Of a stretch of DNA of 35,243 nt, positions 6,505 through 14,862 are shown piece after piece (positions within the stretch are counted from its first letter, which is position 1; every line of letters starts with the position of its first letter). Under the pieces are notes generated by a model. It was not told the origin of the DNA and did no database searches. It worked only from the letters and a program-made list of their open reading frames with translations. The stretch is taken from positions 1-35,243 of the forward strand of contig SUWJ01000023.1 in the NCBI GenBank assembly GCA_015061545.1. The letters are read 5' to 3'. Both the position numbers and the translations under genes were made by a program. Source of the stretch: Lentisphaerota bacterium. GTDB lineage: Bacteria > Verrucomicrobiota > Lentisphaeria > Victivallales > Victivallaceae.

Positions 6505-9048
6505 ATGAGCGAAATCTCCGTAAAAGTCAAAAAGTACAATGTAGCGATCAAATGGGATAAAATACGCGATGTTCTTGCCAGTAAAGTTCTGGGCTATGAA
6601 CTTGATTTCAATAATTCGATAAAAAGGCTGAGAAAGAACAGTTTTTCGATAAAAAATGCGCCGGTTTCTACAGATAATACGGTGCGGGTAAGGGCTTATT
6701 CCGCCAATGGCTATGGAGCATGGAGTGAAGTGGAACATTTTGCAGTAAAAGATGTCACCGCGCCCACCGTAGGAAAAGTCAAAGTGGAACAGCTTTCAGA
6801 AGATACTTTCAAACTTTCCTATGGCAATGCTTCAGACAACGTTGGGATCGAAGATTACGAGATATTGGTCAATGGAACGAAAATTGACGAAACCGATCAG
6901 AAAAGCTATATCTATACAACTGCTTCGCCCGCCGGTAAGTTGAAATTTACTGTAATTGCCGAGGATGAAGCCGGTAATCGCTCCAAAGCAGCCAATGTGT
7001 CGATCAAAATCAAAGATATGATTGCGCCGGAAAGCGTCAGCAACATCCGCGTAGCCGGTCAGGCAACCGAAAAGCGAACGGAACTGATATGGGATCCAGC
7101 CACAGATAATTCCGGCAAGGTAACTTATCTGATAAATGTCAACGGCAAACTTTATAAAAGCAGTAAAAATACGATCAAACTCAAAAAGTTATCTGTAGGT
7201 GAACATACTGTCACAATCAAGGCACTGGATAAATCAAAAAACGAAAGTGCTCCGGTATCATTTACTTTTAATGCCATTGATGTTACAGCTCCCAAGGCCG
7301 GGAAATTGCAGGTAGTGCAAAATGCTGCCGATAAAGCGACCCTTTCGGTCAAACAGTCCGGAGATAATGTGAATATCAAAGAGTTTATCTTTTACTTGAA
7401 CGGCAATTACATCGGCTCTTCCACGGATGGAAATTTGGTTTACAACCAACTGCTGTACGGTAAAAGCATGAATTTTTCGGTAATTGCGATTGATGAGGCC
7501 GGCAATCGCTCCAAAGCAGCCAAGGCAAAACTTAAAGTTAAAGATTGGATCCCGCCGGCACAGGTTGCGGGAGTGCATATTGTAGGAACTGCCTCGCAAA
7601 AATCGACTGTTATTGCCTGGACTCCTGCGCAGGACAATGTAAAAACTACCGGCTATATTGTAACTGTGGACGGCAAACAGTACCGCACCGGTAAAAACTC
7701 TCTGACGCTCAAAAATCTTGCTGTAGGCGAACATAGCGTGACAGTTTCGGCTTATGACAAAGCCCAAAATACCGGTAAAACCTCTCAAATCATGTCGTTT
7801 GATATCAGCGATTCCCAGCCGGTCAAGGCTCTGAATCTTACGATCAAAGGTATGGATATTGATACTTATCTTACCAAGTACGAAGATGCCGATCTGCCCG
7901 GAGGAGTCCCCAAAACGGCAGTATACAGCAGTATAAACGGCTCCAGTCTGGCAGATACAGTAACTGTGGAAAGCAATAAATTTGCTTATATCAACGGTAC
8001 TGTCAATCTCTACAACGGTCAGGACAAAATTACGGTCGGCAGCAACAGTGTTGTTAAAGTTAAATCCGAAATAAATCTGGGTGCCGGTGACGATACTTTG
8101 CACGTCAAAAAATTATCGACTTTTGAAAGCGATAACGGCAGCATCATCTTCGGCAGCGGAGATGACAAAGTGCTGCTGGACGGAATTTGGGATATGAATT
8201 TCTCCGGCAACCGCGGTCTGATAATGGGCGACGGCAATGATGTTATTGAAATAGCCAACGGTACGATTGAGCAAATCGAAAGCAATTTCAGTACCGGCAG
8301 CGGTAACGATACGATTGAACTCAGCGGTAAATCGGTGGTCGAAGCAGATCTTACCGATTTCGGCAACGGCAATGACAAGCTGATTATAGGTCAGGATAGC
8401 TGCTGGATCGCTGAAACTGATGACGGTCCAATGGTTTGCGGTATTGATTTCGGCAGCGGTAATGACTTATTGCAGCTGGATGGATTACTGGGAATTGATA
8501 TACCTGTGAACTACACAGGCAAATTCAGTATGTTTGCCAATCTGGAAGAGATAACCGGCAAAGGAGAACTCGCCATCAGAGATATTGATAAACTGCCGTC
8601 AGCATTGCTCGCTCAATTTGAGCAAAGCGGAATTACGATATCGGAAGTATCTTCTGTAGAGAACTACCGCGGTCGTAAAGCGGAAAAAGCCGACGATTCC
8701 AAAGGCGGAGCAATTGCGATCAAGTATAAAGATACCGAAAACAGCTTCTGGTTGAACAGTCATGCCGCCGCTGCAGAATCTCCCTTCGGAGTGGCAGATG
8801 AAGCAGATTGGTTCAAATTAGATATCGGCACAGGAGATATCAAGCTTGACAGTATTATGCAAATCGATACAGAGGTTGGCAAAGTAAAAGTCGATATCAG
8901 CAACGGTTCAGGAGCAGTATTGGATTCGTTTACAGTTTATGACGAAAAAAATATTGCCTTGAAACAGTTCGGTCAACAGGCAATATATGTAAAACTTTCG
9001 CTGGCTGACGGTGCTGAATCAGCCTTTGGCGAAATAGAAATTGCCTGA
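6505..9048 (+). CDS. Large repeat protein: FN3-like domains, RTX-like calcium repeats, C-terminal beta domain
   Basis: 847 residues. The first 440 carry about five fibronectin type III-like beta-sandwich repeats joined by D-x-x-AP linkers (VKDVTAPT, IKDMIAPE, NAIDVTAPK, VKDWIPPA), with EDEAGNRSKAA and IDEAGNRSKAA as paired inner repeats. Residues 500-660 hold at least six RTX-like nonapeptide units (GAGDDTLHV, GSGDDKVLL, GDGNDVIEI, GSGNDTIEL, GNGNDKLII, GSGNDLLQL), which bind calcium in known families. The last 120 residues look like another beta domain (ADWFKLDIGTGD ...). There is no Sec signal peptide; in the RTX family that usually means type I secretion through a C-terminal signal, but no ABC exporter gene is nearby. 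Probable surface or secreted adhesin; no catalytic motif is visible. Start set by AAAGGAGG seven bases upstream. Confidence 0.85.
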   Translation: MSEISVKVKKYNVAIKWDKIRDVLASKVLGYELDFNNSIKRLRKNSFSIKNAPVSTDNTVRVRAYSANGYGAWSEVEHFAVKDVTAPTVGKVKVEQLSEDTFKLSYGNASDNVGIEDYEILVNGTKIDETDQKSYIYTTASPAGKLKFTVIAEDEAGNRSKAANVSIKIKDMIAPESVSNIRVAGQATEKRTELIWDPATDNSGKVTYLINVNGKLYKSSKNTIKLKKLSVGEHTVTIKALDKSKNESAPVSFTFNAIDVTAPKAGKLQVVQNAADKATLSVKQSGDNVNIKEFIFYLNGNYIGSSTDGNLVYNQLLYGKSMNFSVIAIDEAGNRSKAAKAKLKVKDWIPPAQVAGVHIVGTASQKSTVIAWTPAQDNVKTTGYIVTVDGKQYRTGKNSLTLKNLAVGEHSVTVSAYDKAQNTGKTSQIMSFDISDSQPVKALNLTIKGMDIDTYLTKYEDADLPGGVPKTAVYSSINGSSLADTVTVESNKFAYINGTVNLYNGQDKITVGSNSVVKVKSEINLGAGDDTLHVKKLSTFESDNGSIIFGSGDDKVLLDGIWDMNFSGNRGLIMGDGNDVIEIANGTIEQIESNFSTGSGNDTIELSGKSVVEADLTDFGNGNDKLIIGQDSCWIAETDDGPMVCGIDFGSGNDLLQLDGLLGIDIPVNYTGKFSMFANLEEITGKGELAIRDIDKLPSALLAQFEQSGITISEVSSVENYRGRKAEKADDSKGGAIAIKYKDTENSFWLNSHAAAAESPFGVADEADWFKLDIGTGDIKLDSIMQIDTEVGKVKVDISNGSGAVLDSFTVYDEKNIALKQFGQQAIYVKLSLADGAESAFGEIEIA

Positions 9049-9077
9049 CGTCCCAACCATACAAGTTTATAAATCAA

Positions 9078-9122
9078 GAGGAGGCTGCTCATAATTATTC
9101 GATAAGGGCAGCTTTCCTCTTA
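9078..9122 (+). terminator. Weak terminator-like hairpin
   Basis: AAGAGGAGGCTGC pairs imperfectly with GCAGCTTTCCTCTT across a short AT-rich loop, 30 bases after the stop of the repeat protein. There is no long T-run, so termination here is uncertain. Confidence 0.4.
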
Positions 9123-9402
9123 CACTCCCGATCTCCTCTCCGGTATATGGCGATTCCGAAAATTGAGTGCAACCAAAACTGCAACATCTTTTCTGCCGGC
9201 AGATGGTAAAGTATGCACCGCACGCCGTGATGTTTCCGGATTTACCCTATCCATCCATGACAGTTCACTTGTGTGATTTTCAGCGCTCTGCACATACGAA
9301 TAGCCCTGTTATTGTTCGGGATTTCTGATTCTAACAATACCATACTATGCTGCAAGGTTCATCCCGGATCTTCACCGGAGAGTCGATGTGTAGCGCAACC
9401 TG
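9123..9402. other. Gene-free stretch
   Basis: About 280 bases with no credible reading frame, RNA gene or repeat on either strand. Its only neighbours are the two converging transcription units. Confidence 0.5.
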
Positions 9403-9437
9403 ACGAAAAAGTCATCTTTCCGGGGAATGGAAAGATG
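9403..9437 (-). terminator. Terminator of the GH78/GH42-like operon
   Basis: Read on the minus strand, CATCTTTCC and GGAAAGATG form a perfect 9-bp stem (9413-9421 with 9429-9437), followed by ACTTTTT. It lies 32 bases after the stop of the minus-strand gene. Confidence 0.75.
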
Positions 9438-9468
9438 CCTTGATTGTCTGGTTGGGCGGTTGAAGGAA

Positions 9469-12400
9469 TTACTTCAACTCAAAGAGCCAGGCGGTGCCGA
9501 CTGCTGAGTTAAATTGGAATTTACCTTCTTTGACCGCAAACTTTTCCTGGGTAAGCACGCTGTATGCTTCGGTTGCACTGACATTTCCAGGCAGCGTTAC
9601 TGTACGCACGCCGGGAGCATCAATGGCGATCACCCCCAGGTATTTACCATCGAACAACACACGGTCGGCACAATCAACCAGCGGCTTGACTCCGCTGAGT
9701 TCCAGCGCCTGACGGAAAAGTTTTCCGCTGGGATCGAAGACTGAAAGCCATACGCTTTTACCCTTGCCCATGCGTTTGACCGCAGCAGCAGCTTTACCGT
9801 TTTCAGGATAAGTCCCCAGCACTTTATCCACGGGTTTTACCGCAGCAAAGACTTCGGTCTTATTAGTTCCGGCATTACCTACCAGACGGCCGTCCGGCGT
9901 CTTGAATTGCAAAGAACTGCCCATCGGCAGAAGTTCAAACGTCATTCCGGTAAGTTCCTTCATGCCTTCCAGTCCGCCCTTCTGACCGTAACCTGCCGCA
10001 TAATGCCAGACGCAGGTGATCCCCGCAGGATAGACTTTCTCTTTCAGGAACTTGGCAAGGCGGGGATTTTTCCGCCACGCATTCTGGAAATACAACACCT
10101 TGTATTTGCTCAGATCCAGCGTGTAGATATCTTCCAGCTCGTACATATCGTACGGTATCCCTGATACTGCCAACATCCGCTGAGCTTCGGCAGAGAGCAG
10201 CTGCGGCCGGTTGTGTCCCCAGCGCCAGTCGCCCAGCGTAACGCCGTCAACGCTCTGTTCGTCGTAGAAAAACGCCACCGGAGTCTGATAAGTTACTGCG
10301 TTGTTGTAAATTTTCGGCGCAAACTTGAGCATCCAGTTGAATTGCTGCGAGAAAAGTTTATTGTTGTACCAGTCGCCGCCCAGATCGTAATACCACACGG
10401 CTTCGCGTTTGAGCAAGGCGTAGATAAATTCACGATAGTTTTCGTTCAGCGAATCCGCAGCGTTGAAAGTAACCGCGTGATCATCTTTGGCAGTAAGATA
10501 GGTGCGGTTATCCGCTTCCTGAATCCAGACCACATTGTTTTTGTGGAAGCTGCTTTCCACCGTACCGATGCCGGAAATATCACCCGGACGCCGCCAGACA
10601 TAGCTCACGGGCGAAACCATTACATCCACCTTGCCGGATGCCAGCAAACGGGAGAGGTCGTAGTGGCCCGTCACCCCGGGATTGCTGTGAACATGGTTCA
10701 AAGTCATAAGATACCCGAAGTACAGCACGCGCAATTTGTTCGGCGCGGAAGCTTTGATCGCATCCAGTACCTGCATGATCGTGTCCACATTGGCACGCTG
10801 CAAAGCGCGGGTGTAATCAATTGCATTCTGCCGTTTACCGTCCAGAAAATAGCCGACGCTGATCTGGCGTTCTTTCTGCGAAGGAATCTCAATATCATCA
10901 AGTCTGGCGGAACTGTTTTCCCAAGCCTTCTGCAATGCGGCATCGCTGCCGTATTTTTCGGCAACATACTGCTGAAAATATTTGCGCATAGGCTCGCTGT
11001 AATCAGGATAGCAGTTGTGTTTGTTGTTGATGACCCATTCAGGACCGCGCAGATTGCAGGGCATATAGCCGATAAAGACGCTGCCGTACCAGCTGTTTTC
11101 GATGTGCTTGATCACTTCTTTGAGTTTTTCGCTGATCTCTTTGCGGTAAATCTCGCTGGCGGGGGAAGCAAACACACCGTCCGCGCCGGAGCTTACACCA
11201 TCAGCAAACTTGATAAGTTCGTCAGGATATTTGCGCTGCCACCAGCCGGGAGGCGATATACGCATAACCAGAATAGCCTTGCCGTCGGGGTGATTCTGCA
11301 AAAATTCAGTAACACTCTTTTCCAGCTGCGAATAATCCACAGTTCCATCGGGTCGCCACGCTTCAAAGCTGAATTCCCACATAAAGCGGAACAGCTTGAA
11401 GTTGCTTTCGCGGGTAATGCGGTAGGTATTGGAACGGTCGCCGCGCCAACGCAAGCCGTAAATTACCGGGTCCGCGATCTTGCCGTTGATCTCAATACGC
11501 GGATGACCAAGATCAGTATTCACCCGCGCCACAGTCTTGCGGCGGGCAAACGCCTGCGGATTGAGCTTTCGGGCAACTTTGGACTGAGGCGGTATACTTT
11601 CGAGGAACTTAACATTGCTTCCCCAGGGAGCAACGGGAGGACGCCCCAGCGAAACTGCATTTTCCCAGCCTTTACGGGTATTGGCAGGCGGTTCCACCCG
11701 CCGCCAGTTATCACCGGGAGGAGTGTTGCGGCTGAGCCAGCTGCTGTCGGTAACGATAATCTGCGGCTTGGTGCGGCTGTTTTTGTATTCGATTTTCATC
11801 TGGCACAAAAAACCGGCTGCCGATCCGCCGTTATATCCCGAAGCGGTAATGACGTTTTTGCCTTTCTGGAAATATTTTTTCACATCGCCGTATTGGGGAT
11901 TGCTCCAGACATTGTTGTTGAAAATACGGTTGTTGTTGACTTCCAGCGTAAAAGCATCATCGCAGGTAGCCTGAATAAAAGCCTGTTTGACCTGAGCGGG
12001 GTCTTCGATATAGAACTCCTTGCGGAAGTAGCAGTTCTGATTGTTCTGCGTATTTTTGAACCAGATCCATTCTGCACTCCATTGCACCCTGCCGCCGTGA
12101 TTTTCCAGCAGCGCATCGGCAAATTTGTAAGATCCCTTGCCTTCGATCACCAACTCGCCGTGATGGGCAGTTACGGGGACGGTGTAATCGGCGCGGTAAA
12201 GCTCGAGGTTGCCGATTTTCTTATCGGCAGGGTGCAATTTTTTCTCCAGCAGCACCTTATTACGACTGTCGTAAATCACCGCTCTGGCATCGGCATTGCT
12301 GCTGAGGTAAACCGAAATCGAGTATTTATGATCCGGCACCAGCGAATCCAGCGCGGTGGAGCTTGTGCCTTTGTCCACGCTGCAAACCACCAGCGGGAAA

Positions 12401-13014
12401 TCTGCCGTCATCGCCGCCCGTGCCTTACCGGTAAAATTCCACAGCTGCGGTACATTCTTTTCATCCAGCTGCATCAAGGCGCCGTTGCGCAGCGCATCCT
12501 TGCCGCGGCGGAAGGCCATGCCGTAGATCGTGCTGCCTGAGCCTTCGCCTGAATTTGAAAATGCCAGTGTAAGATTCTTTACTCCGCCTTGCTTCCAGCG
12601 GGGAATGCTGCCGATATCAAGAACGCTACGGTTAAGGTAATAGCGTTCATTGGCAGGCAAAGTTACATTCAACCGGCGGGAAGGTTCAAAGCCGCTTTCA
12701 CCCTCGCCGTAAAGATAAAGCCCGGTCAGAACCATCTTGCCGCGGTGATAAACTTCCAACACCTCGATTTCCTGCGGATCAACATCCAGATTCCGCAGCC
12801 AGATGCGGTTGTCGCGCTTACCGATGGTAAAACTGAATCCTTCATCGGTAATTTTTGCCATTTTCCCGAAATCCTGCGTCAGAAAAGGTTTGTTTTGCGG
12901 ATTCCAAGTGGATTTTTTACCCAGAAACCATCCTTGCGGTTCCATTGCTCCCAACGGCAGAAGCAGCATAGCAGCCGTTCCTGCCAGAAACGCCATTAAA
13001 AAACACTTTTTCAT
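9469..13014 (-). CDS. Secreted GH42-like glycoside hydrolase (beta-galactosidase-like)
   Basis: 1181 residues. A signal peptide (MKKCFLMAFLAGTAAMLLLPLGA) directs export. An N-terminal beta-sandwich is followed by a rhamnosidase-N-like carbohydrate-binding module at about 310-410 (SAEWIWFKN..YFRKEFYI..CDDAFTLEVNNNRIF). A TIM barrel spans roughly 500-900, and a flavodoxin-like domain resembling the GH42 trimerisation domain follows (PVAFFYDEQSVDGVTLG ... KYKVLYFQNAW). Candidate catalytic acids are Glu659 (NLRGPEW) and Glu833 (VVWIQEADNR), 174 residues apart, as expected for acid/base and nucleophile in clan GH-A. The exact CAZy family is not certain. AAAGGAG lies nine bases before the ATG. It follows the GH78-like gene by 29 bases and is presumably co-transcribed, suggesting extracellular attack on a galactose- and rhamnose-containing glycan. 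Confidence 0.8.
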   Translation of the reverse strand: MKKCFLMAFLAGTAAMLLLPLGAMEPQGWFLGKKSTWNPQNKPFLTQDFGKMAKITDEGFSFTIGKRDNRIWLRNLDVDPQEIEVLEVYHRGKMVLTGLYLYGEGESGFEPSRRLNVTLPANERYYLNRSVLDIGSIPRWKQGGVKNLTLAFSNSGEGSGSTIYGMAFRRGKDALRNGALMQLDEKNVPQLWNFTGKARAAMTADFPLVVCSVDKGTSSTALDSLVPDHKYSISVYLSSNADARAVIYDSRNKVLLEKKLHPADKKIGNLELYRADYTVPVTAHHGELVIEGKGSYKFADALLENHGGRVQWSAEWIWFKNTQNNQNCYFRKEFYIEDPAQVKQAFIQATCDDAFTLEVNNNRIFNNNVWSNPQYGDVKKYFQKGKNVITASGYNGGSAAGFLCQMKIEYKNSRTKPQIIVTDSSWLSRNTPPGDNWRRVEPPANTRKGWENAVSLGRPPVAPWGSNVKFLESIPPQSKVARKLNPQAFARRKTVARVNTDLGHPRIEINGKIADPVIYGLRWRGDRSNTYRITRESNFKLFRFMWEFSFEAWRPDGTVDYSQLEKSVTEFLQNHPDGKAILVMRISPPGWWQRKYPDELIKFADGVSSGADGVFASPASEIYRKEISEKLKEVIKHIENSWYGSVFIGYMPCNLRGPEWVINNKHNCYPDYSEPMRKYFQQYVAEKYGSDAALQKAWENSSARLDDIEIPSQKERQISVGYFLDGKRQNAIDYTRALQRANVDTIMQVLDAIKASAPNKLRVLYFGYLMTLNHVHSNPGVTGHYDLSRLLASGKVDVMVSPVSYVWRRPGDISGIGTVESSFHKNNVVWIQEADNRTYLTAKDDHAVTFNAADSLNENYREFIYALLKREAVWYYDLGGDWYNNKLFSQQFNWMLKFAPKIYNNAVTYQTPVAFFYDEQSVDGVTLGDWRWGHNRPQLLSAEAQRMLAVSGIPYDMYELEDIYTLDLSKYKVLYFQNAWRKNPRLAKFLKEKVYPAGITCVWHYAAGYGQKGGLEGMKELTGMTFELLPMGSSLQFKTPDGRLVGNAGTNKTEVFAAVKPVDKVLGTYPENGKAAAAVKRMGKGKSVWLSVFDPSGKLFRQALELSGVKPLVDCADRVLFDGKYLGVIAIDAPGVRTVTLPGNVSATEAYSVLTQEKFAVKEGKFQFNSAVGTAWLFELK

Positions 13015-13043
13015 CTTGCTTACTCCTTTAACAAAACAGTTTG

Positions 13044-14594
13044 TTATTTTACATATTTTCTGAGCAAATACCCTGCCAGACAGCTCCAGGCATGGCAGGC
13101 GCTGTTCATTACCGGATCGCTGTAACTGGTAAAAAGCGCTTCATCGGGCCGATAGACTTCCCAGAAAGTATCGGCACCGTGCTGCACCATACCGCCCCAG
13201 TAATAGCGGATAAGCTCCAGAACATCTTCGATCTGACCGATTTTGCAACCGGCTTCGGCAATCGTTCCCCAGATAAACGGCGTGCGCCCCTGACGGATAA
13301 GTTTATCCTGTCTGGCACTCTGCCAGATCTGCTGCATTTGTTCAGCAGTCGGCACTCCCGCCATAATCATCCACGCCTGAGTAGCCCAGGAAAAACTATC
13401 TTCGCCTTCCTGACCATCGGTCCGCATAAGTTTGCGCGATTCATCCCACAGGCGGCTGCGGAGTTTACCGCTGAGTTCATCGGCTTCTTTCCGCAAATCG
13501 TCAGCGCCTTCCACCGCAAGTTTATCCATCAGCTCCGCCGTTTCCCGCAAGCTGTAAACATAGCTGCAGAGGGCGGCAGTCTGCGGCTTGAGCCATGCCT
13601 GATCGTGGTCGATAAAGAGCCACCACTCCCGCGGCGCCATTGTTCCGTCGGGATTGATCGCTTCGCGGAACAGCTCCTGCTGACGGCGCGCCAGCGGCAG
13701 CATTTCCAGACAGAACTCCCGCCGCTGGTAAAAATTGTAGTGATCGTGCAAAATCGGTCCCACCAGCAGCGCGTAGGTCGGCACCCGATTACAGGCGTGG
13801 CAATTTTTGCCGAACAGAACGATCGACCCCGGGATCATGCCATCTTCGTAAGACTGAGATGCCGCCAGATAAAGCGAACGCTCCACCAGCTCATAATTGC
13901 GGAAGGTGCAGCCGTTGACCTTGGCCTGCTGCCACATATCGCCGATCCAGAGCCGACGGTCGCGTTTGGGGCCGTCTTCAAAGACCGAGTGCATACAATC
14001 CCGCAGAGTAATATTGGAAATACGGTCGATATCCGCATCGATCCCGCTCAGTTTTACGGGACTGGGCATACACTCTCCGGCGCTGGTTTCGGCAATCACC
14101 CGCAGCGATTTCAAACGGGTATGGTAGTTGGGCGACCCCAGTTTGAGTTCCAGATACCGGAACGCGTAGCGCCGTTCCAGCTTGACTTGTGCAGGAGCCT
14201 CATCAAAAATTTTAGTTTCGATTTGCAGCCAGCTGTGATCAAGATGACTTTGGCATTGGGAAAAGTCGCGGGAAAATTCGTAAGGTGTTTCGGCAAACTT
14301 GGCGATCACCCGTACCGGTGCATCGTTGTAGCGGTCGTACTCCAACTCGAATTCCAAACGCCCCACCAGATGTTCGCCAAAGTCAAAGCGGAAGGTGCGG
14401 AACTGAAAAAAATCCTGAAATGCTGCTTCCGCGGGAGCTGTGGGGCGAATGGCAATGCCTTGCCAGACCGACGGGTCTTCCACCCATTCGATCTGGGTAA
14501 GCGGTTTGACCTCGCGGTAATTCATCTTCGGCGACAATGCTTCGGCTTTCTGTGCCCAGAGTGCCTGCTGCGGATAAAAATTCTTATCACTCAT
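13044..14594 (-). CDS. GH78-like alpha-L-rhamnosidase, no signal peptide
   Basis: 516 residues, much shorter than classic multi-domain GH78 enzymes. Residues 25-180 form a beta-sandwich and 185-516 the (alpha/alpha)6 barrel. FEDGPKRDRRLWIGD (205-219) matches the GH78 signature with the candidate general acid Glu206, and GGMVQHGADTFWE ends with the candidate base Glu479, followed by the conserved CHAWS. GH78 enzymes invert at terminal alpha-L-rhamnose. There is no signal peptide, so it should act in the cytoplasm on imported oligosaccharides, complementing the secreted enzyme encoded downstream. The ATG at 14594 has only a weak upstream purine stretch. First gene of a two-gene operon. Confidence 0.82.
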   Translation of the reverse strand: MSDKNFYPQQALWAQKAEALSPKMNYREVKPLTQIEWVEDPSVWQGIAIRPTAPAEAAFQDFFQFRTFRFDFGEHLVGRLEFELEYDRYNDAPVRVIAKFAETPYEFSRDFSQCQSHLDHSWLQIETKIFDEAPAQVKLERRYAFRYLELKLGSPNYHTRLKSLRVIAETSAGECMPSPVKLSGIDADIDRISNITLRDCMHSVFEDGPKRDRRLWIGDMWQQAKVNGCTFRNYELVERSLYLAASQSYEDGMIPGSIVLFGKNCHACNRVPTYALLVGPILHDHYNFYQRREFCLEMLPLARRQQELFREAINPDGTMAPREWWLFIDHDQAWLKPQTAALCSYVYSLRETAELMDKLAVEGADDLRKEADELSGKLRSRLWDESRKLMRTDGQEGEDSFSWATQAWMIMAGVPTAEQMQQIWQSARQDKLIRQGRTPFIWGTIAEAGCKIGQIEDVLELIRYYWGGMVQHGADTFWEVYRPDEALFTSYSDPVMNSACHAWSCLAGYLLRKYVK

Positions 14595-14620
14595 TTTATA
14601 AAAATTCCGTATCTGTTACA

Positions 14621-14649
14621 GTTATAAAATACATTTCTGCTCTATACAA
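14621..14649 (-). promoter_or_regulatory. Promoter candidate for the GH78/GH42-like operon
   Basis: On the minus strand, TTGTAT (14649-14644), 17-base spacer, TATAAC (14626-14621), about 27 bases before the start codon. The shared intergenic region with the sulfatase gene is very AT-rich. Confidence 0.4.
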
Positions 14650-14790
14650 TAAACCTTAATATATAAAGATAACACAACATTCTGTTTTCGGCAATAAAAA
14701 AAATATCATATTATTGAATTATCGTATCAATCGCACATAAAAATGCGATATACCATACAATTTTTTTTAAAAATTAAAACTGTCTAACAT

Positions 14791-14819
14791 TTGCTTTTAT
14801 ATTCTTTATATGTTATTTT
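14791..14819 (+). promoter_or_regulatory. Promoter candidate for the YejM-like gene
   Basis: TTGCTT (14791-14796), 17-base spacer, TATTTT (14814-14819). AGGAG at 14843-14847 lies 15 bases from the ATG at 14863 but only six from an in-frame ATT at 14854. Confidence 0.4.
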
Positions 14820-14862
14820 ATGAAAATTTTTTTAACCAATACAGGAGCATTTTATTGAAACT

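Noticed and set aside
10213-12540. Long plus-strand open frame across the GH42-like gene
   Set aside because: The minus-strand protein has a signal peptide, family motifs and a ribosome binding site; the antisense translation has none.
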